A stretch of DNA of 64,000 nucleotides, taken from positions 2,701,501 through 2,765,500 of the forward strand of contig NC_092572.1 in NCBI RefSeq assembly GCF_037975245.1, given 5' to 3'. The stretch comes from Apostichopus japonicus. Taxonomy: Eukaryota > Echinodermata > Holothuroidea > Aspidochirotida > Stichopodidae. The notes under the pieces were generated by a model that saw only the letters and a program-made list of their open reading frames with translations, searched no databases and had not been told where the DNA came from. The position numbers and the translations under genes are program-made. Below, piece by piece: positions 51,301-59,927 of the stretch (its first letter is position 1; every line of letters begins with the position of its first letter).

Positions 51301-54300
51301 TAATTTAGCCTAGAGTTTCAAAGCACAACTTTCCCTTCCTTGCCTACTTTCCATTATCTTCAGTAATTGTTGACATTAACAACTGGCTAATTAGGGTGCT
51401 ATGGATTGTAAAAATAAATTGTAATTTCTTAGAATTCCTATGGCACATTAATCACTTGATGTGAGTGTGGTGAGATGCGGTGGAATATTATTTCATATTA
51501 GGTTAATAGCACTGTCTTTCTTTATTTGACGAACTGATATCGTGTTTTGAACATCAGCAGCTAGTTTTGATAAAACAGTTGGAATTGCCTGAGAATGACT
51601 TTTGACTTTCGTTAATAGCAAAAGAGTTCATCTACATGACATGGGGAATCCACATATTACAAATGAGATACATTTTAGGTTTCTTCTTCAGATATAATGT
51701 TAACAAGGTTGGCAGACTGACCTATACAGACCTAGAATGACTTTTGACCTCATTCAACATCATTAAGGTTCATCAATGTGGCACAGAGCATCCAAACGTT
51801 AAATATGAGATACATCCAACATTCAATTCTTGAGATTTAGTGTTTAGAAATTTGTTAGAGTTTGAGAGCATGTTGCAAGCATACAGTAACTTACATTTAA
51901 ACGTTAAAACCTACTCAAAAATAATTATTGTCAATTGATCACTTACATACATGTCCACAGTTTGTTTTTGACTTTTTTCAGATGCTTGTACTCAAACTAA
52001 TATTAATTAGTGTCAATTAATCAATCACTTACCTGTATGGTATGCTTTCGACTTTTTGCGCTTCAAATACAGGTAACAGCAAATCAATATTAGTACCAAA
52101 ATTATTGGTATTGAAATAACCAAAATACTAATGAAAGCCTTCTTCCAACCAGGATGCACCCAATGAGTTACACCTGTGAATATGAAAAAATGTATCTCAT
52201 TTTGTGGCAAAAGAACATAAATAGTGTAGCTGTCGGTTTCAGACACCAAAACAGTAAGAAGGGAGATAAGCTTACTTTTTAATATTTTCATTAAGTATAC
52301 ATTTTAGGTGACAAAAAACTGGTTACTTCTTCAATGTGGCTGGATCAATTGTGGCTGTTATAACTGTACCAACATCTGCAAGTGTAACAAACTTAATCAG
52401 AATTTTAAGAGGTGGATAATGCATGCCATTTGAAAGGGATTACCTTGTGAAAAAGTAAGGAGTGGGGATTGAAAGCAAAGAGGACTTCTGATCAAACAAT
52501 CTAGAATATTTAACATACCAGGTTCTCTAAATTATAAACACTTTTATAAATTACTTACTTGTTACAGGAAATGTCACACTGTCCATCAGCCCATCTGAGT
52601 CAGTACAGTTACACTGAATAGTTTCATATTCTCTGTCTACAATTATACCAGACGGTGGATAGCAGACTACTGGGAGGTTCCCATCCACATCATCTTCACA
52701 GACTGGAGCATTGTAGCCATGTAGCACACCCTTCTTGCCCATGTCATAGGAACTTACTGACTCTCTGTGAGGTGTTTCAATTGGGGGAGAAGACATTTGC
52801 CCTAAAGCAACAAGAAAGCAAGAATGGAAGTATTCTTATACTTCAGATATACTTCACTATAAATATATGTTTATATATATATATTGATAGTCACCTGATA
52901 TACTCATATTTGCCTCTTTTGGAACTTAAGTATAAATACAAATCAAAGATTACCTCCAAACTCCTATTTATACTTTGAGCCTTGCAGTCATACTCATGCT
53001 TTTAAATTGCAATGTTAGATACTATTGTTTGTCATAACTTTCCATCTTGCTAACTAGGAAAGATTTTCAGAAACGTTCATCCTATTCCTTTTGGAAAAGT
53101 AACTTTTCAAAGATTTTAGCTTACTTCTGTTTGGAACTGAAATGACCTTGGCCTCATTTGCTCACTTTGACAATATTCCAACAAGATCAAAATAGTATAA
53201 AATCCAGTAAGACAAACATCACTGTTGTAATACTTCAAGGGATATTCTACTGATACTCATACTTAATCTATTTTACTACAAGTCTATAAGAATAACATCT
53301 TTATAAAGGATTTTATCGATAGCAGTTTCTACATTGGAAACACTATCAAAAAAATACTAACTTGATACTGGAAATGTCACATTGTCCATCAGCCCATCTG
53401 AGTCAGTACAATTACACTGAATAGTCTCATATCCTCTCTCTACAATTACACCAGACGGTGGATAGCAGACTACTGGGAGGTTCCCATCCACATCATCTTC
53501 ACAGACTGGAGCATTGTAGCCATGTAGCACACCCTTCTTACCAATGTTATAGGAACTAACTGACTCTCTGTGAGGTGTTTCAATTGATGGAGATGAAGAC
53601 ATTTGCTCTAAAGCAACAAGAAAGCAAGAATGGAAGTATTATTATACTTGATATATACTTCACTATAAATATATGTCTATATATATTGCATAGTTACCTG
53701 ATATACTCATATTTGCCACTTTTGGAAGTTAGGTAGAGATACAAATCAAAGATTACCTCCAAACTCCTAATTAGACTTCAAGCCTTGCACTCATACTCAT
53801 GCCATGAAAACGCAATGTTAGATACTGTTGTTTGTCATATCTTGCAATCTAGCTAACTAGGTAAGATTGTCAGAAACTTTAACCCTATTTCTTTTAGAAA
53901 AGTACTTTTTCAAAAATTTTAGCTTACTTCTGTTTGGAACTGAAATGACCTTGGCCTCATTTGCTCACTTTGACAATATTCCAACAAGATCAAAATAGTC
54001 TAATATCCAGTACGACAAACATTACTGTTGTTATACTTCAAGGGATTTTCTACTGATACTCATACTCAGGCTATTGTACTACAAGTCTACAAATATTACA
54101 TCTTTACAAAGGATTTAGCATTTCAGTATCTACATTGAAAACACTACCAATAAAGTACTAACTTGTTACAGGAAATGTCACACTGTCCATCAGCCCATCT
54201 GAGTCAGTACAATTACACTGAATAGTCTCATATTCTCTGTCTACAATTATACCAGACGGTGGATAGCAGACTACTGGGAGGTTCCCATCCACATCATCTT

Positions 54301-57300
54301 CACAGACCTGTTCTCCATAGCTATGAACGATGCCCTTCCTACTTGCTTTGAAAGCTATCGCTGAGGTAGGTGATTGTGAAATTGATGGAGATTCTACAGA
54401 GCGAGGAAAGAAAACCAAAGTATATCATGATGTGTTCACCTTGTACATCTGCCCAGTTATGCTTCTAACTATAAGCAACATCTACATGTGGCATATTAAA
54501 GGCACAAAGCTTTAATAATAATAATATTTGATTTTTCATAGCACTTGATAGCGTAGGTCTCAAAGCGCTTTCTAGACGTTATATTACCCCTGGTCAATGA
54601 TAACCTGTCCCAGAGACAATCCCTCCAGTCAGCTGCAGTGATATACTGCACCCGATGACAAGTTACCTCACAGGTACCCATTTAACAGCTGGGTGGAGAG
54701 AGGCAAGTGAGGAAAGCTTTCTCTGAGATACTCTAGTTTTAAGATGATGCTCAGCTAAATCATATACAGTTCACTTCCATTAATAACAGAAAGTCAGCAA
54801 TGCAATAATGTACTGAGGCTTTGATGTGTCACCAGATGCATCTTTTAGGTATCTAATATCTAAAAGTTGGGATCCCTTCTTAAGATATCAAGAGATTACA
54901 AGGTTTCCACAGATTATTCTCTGTTTATCCGACATGAAAGGACCATTGAATTCTACTTACTAGAACATTAGCAATGTTGTAACTACATTGACATCTGCAA
55001 GTGACTTTACACTAAAGATCTATCATGGAACATACTTGATAAACCATCAAAGAAAACCAGTCTATATTATCTGTGTGTGAAAGATAATAACCAACTCAAT
55101 ATTAAATATTGTTGGTCTTAACTTTAATACCATCTTGATAAGTATAGGGATGCTTGTCAGAAACTTTCACTCTATTCCTTTGGAAAAGAAACTTTTCAAA
55201 GAGTTTGGCTTACTTCTGTTTGATGACCTTGGCCCCATTTGCTCACTTGGACAATTCCTCAACAAGATCATTAGTCTTATATCCAGAGAGCAGATAATCC
55301 AGGCAAAATGCATCATAATTAATTTGAAAGTATCAACTGATAAAGCACATCCAATGGGCAAGTTATTGTAAACTGCTATCACCCATAAATACACATTATT
55401 ATGACCTCAAAAATGTGTTGAAGTTTCTATGCTGCAGTTATAGTAGCATATTTTAGAAACTGTCTAATATCTGAAGGTTTCTTTCTCAAGATATTGTGCT
55501 TCATGTATTTTCACACATTGTTCTCTGTTTCACTGAAATGGAAGGAAATCCATTAATTAAAAAACCAGAGGAAAATCTTCTCTTATATTAATAAGGTTTT
55601 ATAGAGTGTGGCCTGTGATGGCCCCAAATGACCTTTAATCAGCAAAAACAATTTTGTGTACTCATTATAGGGGTGCCACATGCAAATTATGAGACCCAGT
55701 AAACTTTCCTATTTGGAGTTATCATGTTTACAAGGATTTCAAGTTCTGACCCCTGGTGACCTTAAATGAACTCTTACCTTCACCGAAATTGTGTAAAAAC
55801 TTCACATTACATAAGGCTTTTCTATCATACAAACATCAGTTCCTTTGATGTTCACGTACTGAAATGCACCATTTTTGAAATGTTCATGTTTTGCCTTCTG
55901 CTGACCCAAAATAGCCTTTGGCCTCCACCAAAACAATAGGGTTCTTTAATAATTATGGGGAAGCCACATGTCTTATATACTACAGAGAGTTTTTTGAACT
56001 TGAGATATTGTGTTTACAAATTCAAGTTTTGACCCCTGGTGACCTTACATGAACTATGAAATACAGAAAATTGTGTAAATCTTCACACTACATATGGCTA
56101 CTTATTCTACCATGCATACAGTATATGACCTCCTTTGTTGTTCAGGTTCTAGAAATACAGAACTTTTGAGATTTTCCCATGTTGCCTTAGAACTGCTGAC
56201 CCCAAATGGTTTTTGACAGCCACGTAAAACAAAATGGTTATTGTACTAATTATGAGGAAGATATATGTCACATATGAGAACTGCAGAGGTTACCCATCTT
56301 GAGATAGAGTGTTTCAAGGTAATGCCATCACATACACACACACGCACACGCGCACACACACACAAACGCCAACTCAACTGCATAGAGGTTACTTGCCTCC
56401 ATAAGGCAAATAACCAAAGCACAGCTAAATTTGTTGCTCATTACAAAATCCTTGTATCGAGAATGAGATTCATCTCAAATTCTTTACAAAACGAAGGAAA
56501 ATACCTCATCATGAGATTGACAAGAACCTATCAAAGCTTTCAAACAAGATTCAGGCTATCCAGACATTAGGCAGATGTGTTTGTCAGTATTACCTTGGAA
56601 TGCATACAGTATAAAGTTCACAACCAGTGTACTACAAACCTTTTGACAAAACTGAGAGCCTGTGATCAGAATAGTAGTCGTAACCATTATCATCTCCTCT
56701 AAGGCAGCGGTAATATCTGGCACCATCTTCTTTGCTAACAGACTCCAGTTGTATACTACCATTGGCGTATAGAGTGCAATTGATGATTCCGTCATTGCAG
56801 TTAGACTTTCCATCTCTGATATCATATGCTAAGTCTACAGGGCTACCATTAGTCATGGTTTCCCATCTCAGGTAACCTTCTTCAACTTTAGTCTGTAACC
56901 CACATTCTATTATTGCATCTTCCCCTTCCTTAACAACTGTAGTACTGAACTCCTGTGCCTGCACAAGTGACCCTGCATGATGGAGAGAAAAGAACAACAT
57001 TAAACAACACTAATAACCTCATTAGCATGTTGATAAGATAATTTAACATGCAACATAGTTTGTATCTCAATTAAAATACTTGGTTTTTAGAACATCTACA
57101 ATGGCTTTGTCTTTCTATGCCTACAGTCTGAAACCACAGACAGCTTGCTTTGTACAACTGAACAGACTGGAATAGTAATGTTTGCACATTGCAGGAAAAG
57201 TACACAGTTTTGTAAATTGTTCACGTACAAAGTCTTAGATCAACACAGTTTGATCTTTTCTCTCTTTGTAACATGTTAGCACAGCAACAGGTCAAAATGA

Positions 57301-57694
57301 AACATCTTAAATCCACGAACAGATCTAGAACTACCCAGCGAATATCCGATTATATCGACCACACAGACAGAGATTGCATTTAACATGTTGTTCCCAAACA
57401 TGGCAATAATGAAAGCTACATTACTATCACAACATCATAAAATATGACTGCCACAGTGTCCAAGAATGATCAAACAGTCACTAACATTCAAGCACTGCTG
57501 TCAGGCCTCAAACTGTCCTATTTATAAACATACCTGTAAGGACTACTACCGGTACCCCGGCCTGGATCTAAAGATAAATGTTTAAGGCAGTTGAGTGAAC
57601 GTATACTGTTCACAATTATGCATTAAGAGGTACCTCACTCACCTATGACAATCCAGCATATCACATGTGCCTTTCCAAGATACAGTTTCAACAT
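27035..57694 (-). CDS. Gene 2: Ig-V/HYR transmembrane receptor with tandem-exon coiled-coil tail (up to 30 exons)
   Basis: The joined model has 2883 coding bases and encodes 960 aa. Exons in transcript order are 57643-57694, 56640-56972, 54163-54393, 53362-53607, 52559-52801, 52033-52173, 48993-49051, 48264-48294, 47522-47604, 47010-47052, 46378-46460, 45863-45905, 45249-45331, 44734-44776, 44106-44188, 43595-43637, 42957-43039, 42434-42476, 40161-40243, 39600-39642, 33672-33721, 32294-32343, 31963-31994, 31338-31359, 31144-31184, 30582-30638, 29022-29073, 28874-28941, 28016-28147 and 27035-27321. All phases agree. The order is signal peptide, V-type Ig (18-128), three HYR-like modules (129-368), TM (about 382-405), coiled coil (446-697), charged linker, short hydrophobic stretch and C-terminal Cys-containing module. 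The last four exons may be a separate gene. I recognise no orthologue. Confidence 0.7.
28016..28147 (-). CDS. Gene 2 exon 29 (C-terminal module, part 2)
   Basis: A 44-codon phase 1-1 exon containing DDSECKGFNLAFMCDGTDMR and then EGIDGSICQF. Three cysteines and alternating hydrophobics suggest a small beta-rich, disulfide-bonded fold. That would be unusual for a cytoplasmic tail and favours the separate-gene reading. Family not recognised. Confidence 0.65.
28874..28941 (-). CDS. Gene 2 exon 28 (C-terminal module, part 1)
   Basis: A 68 bp exon encoding KDETDFSKSKGCSDDTGPNV and SR, phase 2 in and phase 1 out, with a GTAAGT donor. Confidence 0.58.
29022..29073 (-). CDS. Gene 2 exon 27 or first coding exon of a separate secreted gene
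   Basis: A 52 bp exon encoding KMFIIIISIILTNDGNG. It has a strong acceptor (TCTTTTCTGTTTAG) and joins in phase to both sides. The Met at 29066-29068 with its hydrophobic core looks like a short signal peptide. If it is a true start, the four last exons encode a separate 177-aa secreted protein. Otherwise it is an internal hydrophobic patch of gene 2. Confidence 0.55.
30582..30638 (-). CDS. Gene 2 exon 26: Ser/Gln/Asp linker
   Basis: A 57 bp exon encoding DTPSKNSQSDQDVGQDSNK, phase 1-1, with a GTAAGT donor. If the donor were skipped, the frame would stop after about 10 more residues, giving a possible alternative C-terminus for the receptor. Confidence 0.52.
31144..31184 (-). CDS. Gene 2 exon 25: 41 bp exon
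   Basis: Encodes RTTLKGLPQMSPE, phase 2 in and phase 1 out. The donor is GTACGT. Confidence 0.5.
31338..31359 (-). CDS. Gene 2 exon 24: micro-exon, 22 bp
   Basis: Encodes GKKRDPE, phase 1 in and phase 2 out, with a CACTGCAG acceptor and a GTAAGC donor. It is short, so support rests on phase and splice signals. Confidence 0.48.
31963..31994 (-). CDS. Gene 2 exon 23: micro-exon, 32 bp
   Basis: Encodes ETKEEGTPRK, phase 2 in and phase 1 out. Part of the charged linker. Confidence 0.52.
32294..32343 (-). CDS. Gene 2 exon 22: acidic/Ser linker
   Basis: A 50 bp exon encoding EDDNNSEFDKNSSPSEK, phase 0 in and phase 2 out, with a GTAAGT donor. Low complexity and probably disordered. Confidence 0.6.
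32578..32890 (-). mobile_element. Penelope-like retroelement remnant
   Basis: An open frame reads RISILSSNPDVFDAAARVYE then EALKSSGY, followed about 45 residues on by KYFPRGHRLQK. This resembles the conserved block of Penelope-like reverse transcriptases just before the polymerase core, recalled from family knowledge. It is truncated and has no RT catalytic motif. It lies in a gene 2 intron on the same strand. Confidence 0.5.
33327..33388. repeat. 26 bp inverted repeat (hairpin)
   Basis: CACGTTTGAGCGATCATCAG and its continuation pair with the reverse complement at 33363-33388, matching 24 of 26 bases around a 10-base loop. Confidence 0.8.
33672..33721 (-). CDS. Gene 2 exon 21: end of coiled coil
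   Basis: A 50 bp exon encoding LQQQQDTASKQDGKKYQ, phase 1 in and phase 0 out, with a CTGACAG acceptor and a GTGCAG donor. Confidence 0.6.
35695..36125. mobile_element. Non-autonomous hAT element
   Basis: It starts CAGTGGTACTCACAGTGG and its other end read inward is CAGTGGTTCTCAAAC, the classical hAT terminal inverted repeat. The 8 bp flanks TTCTAAAA and GTCTAAAA agree at 7 positions, as expected for a target duplication. No transposase. Confidence 0.85.
37990..38890. repeat. Dispersed element with about 290 bp internal units (copy 1)
   Basis: Three diverged subunits, each with a block like CAAAACAATAGGGTT, then TATAGGGAAGCCATATG and a TGACCTTTGACCTCCACC block. The right end reads TTACTTGCCTGTC then GGCAAGCAACCAAAGC. 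A second copy is at 55590-56420. No coding capacity. Confidence 0.75.
38621..38633. promoter_or_regulatory. Perfect DR1 nuclear-receptor motif in the dispersed repeat
   Basis: TGACCTTTGACCT is the exact reverse complement of AGGTCAAAGGTCA, the consensus DR1 site for HNF4/RXR-type receptors. The match is seen; binding is untested. Confidence 0.35.
39600..39642 (-). CDS. Gene 2 coiled-coil exon B, repeat 6 (old copy)
   Basis: Exactly 43 bp with B-type phases, encoding ISSLEKILADDRAF. It completes a sixth 42-residue pair with the exon at 40161-40243. The donor is GTAAGT. Confidence 0.7.
40161..40243 (-). CDS. Gene 2 coiled-coil exon A, repeat 6 (old copy)
   Basis: Exactly 83 bp with the same phases as the other A exons but strongly diverged: SKIEKELAVKEADNNGLEKR then LEDRQQQ. 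This is an ancestral member of the exon-pair series outside the recent tandem array. Confidence 0.72.
41530..42012 (-). mobile_element. Dispersed element, inverted partner of 62808-63262
   Basis: The reverse complement begins CAGGGCTCAAATTTA and matches blocks of the plus-strand copy at 62808: ACTTACAGCAAAT, GTCAGACATG, CATTCATATTAG-like sequence and TTATGTTGCTGCAATGTACG. The CAGGG start suggests a non-autonomous hAT-type element. It lies in a gene 2 intron. Confidence 0.6.
42434..42476 (-). CDS. Gene 2 coiled-coil exon B, repeat 5
   Basis: A 43 bp B-type exon, ETEMKNKLEEQNEK, with a GTAAGG donor. It is the last B exon of the recent array. Confidence 0.78.
42957..43039 (-). CDS. Gene 2 coiled-coil exon A, repeat 5
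   Basis: An 83 bp A-type exon, NNSQTELTARDEELSNLKEQ then LEQKKTQ. Hydrophobic a-positions are I, L, L, L. Confidence 0.8.
43595..43637 (-). CDS. Gene 2 coiled-coil exon B, repeat 4
   Basis: A 43 bp B-type exon ending NEN instead of NEK, because the splice-adjacent base has changed. The GTAAGA donor is kept. Confidence 0.76.
44106..44188 (-). CDS. Gene 2 coiled-coil exon A, repeat 4
   Basis: An 83 bp A-type exon. Residues NTIQTELTEREREVSNLKEQ place I, L, V and L at seven-residue spacing. Confidence 0.8.
44734..44776 (-). CDS. Gene 2 coiled-coil exon B, repeat 3
   Basis: A 43 bp B-type exon, here ETEMKNKLAEQNEK (one Glu to Ala change). Confidence 0.78.
45249..45331 (-). CDS. Gene 2 coiled-coil exon A, repeat 3
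   Basis: An 83 bp A-type exon identical in sequence to the copy at 44106-44188. Confidence 0.8.
45863..45905 (-). CDS. Gene 2 coiled-coil exon B, repeat 2
   Basis: A 43 bp B-type exon, ETEMKNKLEEQNQK, phase 0 in and phase 1 out. Confidence 0.78.
46378..46460 (-). CDS. Gene 2 coiled-coil exon A, repeat 2
   Basis: An 83 bp A-type exon with core QTELTEREREVSNLKEQLEQ. Donor GTGTGT and acceptor TTTCAACAG are shared with the other A copies. Confidence 0.8.
47010..47052 (-). CDS. Gene 2 coiled-coil exon B, repeat 1
   Basis: A 43 bp exon, phase 0 in and phase 1 out, reading ETEMKNKLEEQNQK. The donor is GTAAGA. Confidence 0.78.
47522..47604 (-). CDS. Gene 2 coiled-coil exon A, repeat 1
   Basis: An 83 bp exon, phase 1 in and phase 0 out, reading NNRQTELTQRNEEVSSLTVQ and then LEQKEKQ. 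It is the most diverged of the five tandem A copies, as expected at the edge of an array. Confidence 0.78.
48264..48294 (-). CDS. Gene 2 exon 8: start of coiled coil
   Basis: A 31 bp exon encoding EEKIATLEAT, phase 0 in and phase 1 out. The donor is GTAAGT. It plays the phase role of a B-type exon before the first A-type exon. Confidence 0.65.
48993..49051 (-). CDS. Gene 2 exon 7: cytoplasmic linker
   Basis: A 59 bp exon, phase 1 in and phase 0 out, encoding AKPEEMTLIGTKDKQISDL, predicted helical. The donor is GTCAGT. Confidence 0.65.
49458..49870. repeat. Displaced copy of gene 2 intron sequence
   Basis: This block repeats 47690-48110 almost base for base (for example CTGACCCAAACAATGCAGAC and TATTCAAGTCTATGTAGGAC) without any exon. 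It ends close to the start of the LINE at 49925. Confidence 0.85.
49925..50770 (+). mobile_element. Non-LTR retrotransposon remnant (Rex1/CR1-like)
   Basis: Plus-strand frames show KFVDDT (a variant of the FADD box), then VNYCDLNFLQLNVAKTK, MIIDF, VMSYKYLGVVLYDHLAWGDH and VKKLNSRLYC. These are the RT thumb and C-terminal blocks of CR1/Rex1-type LINEs. It ends CCTTTGGGATCAATAAGG followed by an ATCTT-type tail repeat. Internal stops show it is dead. It is antisense to gene 2. Confidence 0.88.
50950..51215. repeat. Tandem repeat, about 88 bp, three copies
   Basis: Units start near 50956, 51043 and 51132, each with TTCTTCTTGCCC, AATTCCTTCC, GAGCATATTAACAACATAAT and TCTCCATCAAGTATCCC blocks. Confidence 0.85.
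52033..52173 (-). CDS. Gene 2 exon 6: transmembrane helix
   Basis: A 47-codon phase 1-1 exon. Residues 382-405 (FISILVISIPIILVLILICC and on) are continuously hydrophobic and are followed by KRKKSK, a clear stop-transfer. It fixes the HYR/Ig part outside and the coiled coil inside. Confidence 0.88.
52559..52801 (-). CDS. Gene 2 exon 5: HYR-like module 3
   Basis: An 81-codon phase 1-1 exon. It opens QMSSPPIETPHRESVSSYD and carries the same CYPPSG and CNCTDSDG core as the other two copies. The introns beside it are also duplicated. Confidence 0.8.
53362..53607 (-). CDS. Gene 2 exon 4: HYR-like module 2
   Basis: An 82-codon phase 1-1 exon nearly identical to exon 5 at both DNA and protein level. 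Differences include IIVDREY to VIVERGY and the donor GTTAGT instead of GTAAGT. Confidence 0.8.
54163..54393 (-). CDS. Gene 2 exon 3: HYR-like module 1
   Basis: A 77-codon phase 1-1 exon. The conserved part reads VCEDDVDGNLPVVCYPPSG, then ETIQCNCTDSDGLMDSVTFP. This follows the HYR pattern (CxPPSG, xxVxCxxxDxxG, xFxV). It differs from the other two copies only in its N-terminal third (ISQSPTSAIAF, EQVCEDD), so it is the oldest or most selected copy. Confidence 0.78.
54508..54725. repeat. Interspersed-repeat fragment
   Basis: AATAATAATATTTG is followed by CAAAGCGCTTTCTAGACG and, at the far end, CAGGTACCCATTTAACAGC then GGGTGGAGAGAGGCA, a layout seen in many marine-invertebrate repeats. Confidence 0.55.
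55135..55290. repeat. Decayed copy of the HYR intron unit without its exon
   Basis: CTTGGCCCCATTTGCTCACT and neighbouring blocks match the intron segments at about 53150 and 53950 with more differences. It suggests that a further HYR unit once existed on the 5' side and lost its exon. Confidence 0.65.
55590..56420. repeat. Dispersed element with about 290 bp internal units (copy 2)
   Basis: Same subunit organisation and same right end (TTACTTGCCTCC then GGCAAATAACCAAAGC) as the element at 37990-38890, with an ACAC-rich stretch at 56333-56364. Confidence 0.7.
56640..56972 (-). CDS. Gene 2 exon 2: V-type Ig domain
   Basis: A 111-codon phase 1-1 exon. EGEDAIIECGLQ, GYLRWETM and EDGARYYRCLRGD supply the Ig Cys, Trp and DxAxYxC signature in V-set spacing. 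The strands near the end (DYYSDHRLSVLS) look like strand G. The acceptor follows TTCTTTTCTCTCC. Confidence 0.85.
57643..57694 (-). CDS. Gene 2 exon 1: signal peptide
   Basis: ATG at 57694 gives MLKLYLGKAHVICWIVI and a GTGAGT donor in phase 1. Direct joining to the Ig exon gives a signal ending near GSLVQAQ. An alternative start inside the retained 5' sequence of the next exon (ATG at 57000, MLFFSLHHAG) is less hydrophobic and overlaps a good acceptor tract. Confidence 0.62.
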
Positions 57695-58783
57695 TTTTTT
57701 GTTAACCTGAAATGAAACATAAAAATCATTGTAGTAAACTCTACACAAGATTATCGTGTGAAACCTGGCTACACAATCTCGGCTGCAGGACAGGCACTTG
57801 TGAGTACCAAATACAGTAACATACAAAAAGCTATTGCGCAGATTACATCAACGGCACCTATTGGAGTAATAGGATGGGATACAGTATTGCACAATTCTTA
57901 TTCTATAGGTAAATATTAATGAAGATCTCTCTAGTTTTGCTTAATGGATGTTTGTCCTTCAGCTATGTGTCTTGGTCAGATCTTACAGAATGAAATGGGG
58001 TTGTAGTTGTTAAAGTATTGAGGCAACACAGTCAAAGCAAGGAAAAGGTTTCATACATGTACATTGTTCAGTGAAGTTTGCTGTGTAATGCTGATATTTG
58101 AATAAAATAATTCCAAAAGTGATCTTTGATTGGTTTAATGTAACAACATAGCTGTATCGTCATTCAGACTACTAAATGTAGACTACAAATAAGTTTAAAA
58201 TTCAAACATGGCAACTACAGTGGTTATCAATATCAACGAAGCTACATATAATAATATTTAGCATGTGTTGTATACAGTATACAGTATGCAATGTAAAAGG
58301 TAACACACAAAGTGACTGAAAACCACAATGTACATGTACCTTGTAAAACCAGCTGAATGTTTTCCTCTGAATTCCTAGATGAAGAAGAAATGCTTCAAAT
58401 TGAAAACTCAAAAATATTTCTAATGACAAGGCCAATCAATTGGCTAATCCAATTCTATGCTTGTCACAACTGCATTATTTTCTTTCTACCGCTAGCAAAT
58501 CTTTTCACCTCACATGTACTTCTTACAATATTAACAAGCTTTTAAGTTTCTGGTCCTAGTTCACCATCATTTACAGTAGCATTATTCATCAGAAATTTAC
58601 ACAAATGCACTTTAAGGAGATGCTGCAGCCAAGACAAATGATGTTATTTGCTTGATTCTAAAAGCATATTATAAATAGTTCTGCAGAGCGATCTAAAAAT
58701 TGTTTGGTACTTGCTTTGATTGAAGACATTTTTTGTCGTTCGATTGACACTGCTGTTTGTGCCGCATCAACATTCATATAGAG

Positions 58784-59161
58784 CAGGGTTGTCCAACCTT
58801 TCGCAGAGGAGGGCCACATGGAATGATTATGATGAAGGAGGGGGCTGCATAAACCCTGCGCTTGATTTTTCGATTTTTGCCCGAAGCCCAAGGCAACAAA
58901 ATGTGAGCACTGCGCGCAGGGCGCACTGATTTATTTTCCTTCCTGATAAAACACATGAATAAAGTCCAGCTGACCCCCCCCCCCCTCCGCTGAGAGAGTG
59001 TCACACAAACTGACCTGTATGCAGTTTTTTGGACCCAGAAGGTTCAAATCATTGATTATAGCTTCAAACTGTTATCAATTGTAAATCTGCTCACAAAAAT
59101 TTCGCACTGTAGAGCATCTCTGGCAGCAGGACGCAACCCTGCGGCGGGCCAGACAACCCTG
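58784..59161. mobile_element. hAT-like MITE
   Basis: It starts CAGGGTTGTCCAACC and its other end, read inward, is CAGGGTTGTCTGGCCCG. Subterminal GGAGGGCCACAT and GGCGGGCC are typical of hAT non-autonomous families. No clear 8 bp target duplication was found. No transposase. Confidence 0.72.
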
Positions 59162-59927
59162 TTTTAACTTATTCTGTCCCTCTTACAGGTTTTTTGGTAA
59201 GTAAGTCATGATGGGCCTCTTCCCCCTTTTACAATATAGTATTGAAGACTCGCCCCAAACCGTGTGCCGCGCTCTGAAAGGTGAAGTTTCCGTTGCTTGC
59301 AAGTGAAGTTTTCTTCTTGTCGCTACAAAATACAGACAGTAATGAAAAGTGATACCTTGTTATCTTTTATCTATACCTGAAATGTCCACCGCTTCTATGT
59401 GCACTGTGTTGTGGGTATTGACGGCAGCTGTATGTACTGACTGTACACTAGTGTCTAATTACCGACTGTAGCAAGCTGTGTGCGTGTATTTTCTGGGATC
59501 GATGGTGGTGTCTAACACTTCTGTTACACCTTATTCGAAACTAAGTCAGATTACCTGCATCGGACGTTTCTTTGTAAGCGAGTGAGTCTTCACACACGTT
59601 AAGACATATATACTGTATCATTTAAGCTTTCCCAGTATACGTGATACAAATGGCCCACCATAGATTAAGAAGAGACATGGTAAATTTGATAAAATAAAAA
59701 CTTTAAAAAGCTTTTCTCTTCCATCCAAGGAACTAATATTGTACACTGGTGGTCTTGTTAATTATAAGACAATGGAGTCCAGACGTTTTGATTGATGAAT
59801 GTCCACTGCTTGAAAAGTCATTTCTCAAAATTTAAATGTGGTGTGACAAAACAGAAGCACCCATGATATATGACAGCCTTCATACTGTTACATTCATCTA
59901 CACTGCTACATGAAAACTTTCACAGAG

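Larger units (their letters stand above)
52540..54165 (-). repeat. Tandem HYR-exon units of about 0.8 kb
   Basis: Exon edges at 52559, 53362 and 54163 are 803 and 801 bp apart. Intron blocks (AAAGCAACAAGAAAGCAAGA, CTTGGCCTCATTTGCTCACT) repeat with the exons, so the whole exon-plus-intron unit was duplicated. Confidence 0.9.

Noticed and set aside
54330-54515. Plus-strand 61-aa open frame over the HYR exon
   Set aside because: It is the antisense shadow of gene 2 exon 3 plus intron.
57537-57575. Possible small extra exon between signal peptide and Ig exon of gene 2
   Set aside because: The 34 and 28 bp versions break the phase, and the 12 bp version lacks a pyrimidine tract. Direct splicing already gives a good signal peptide.
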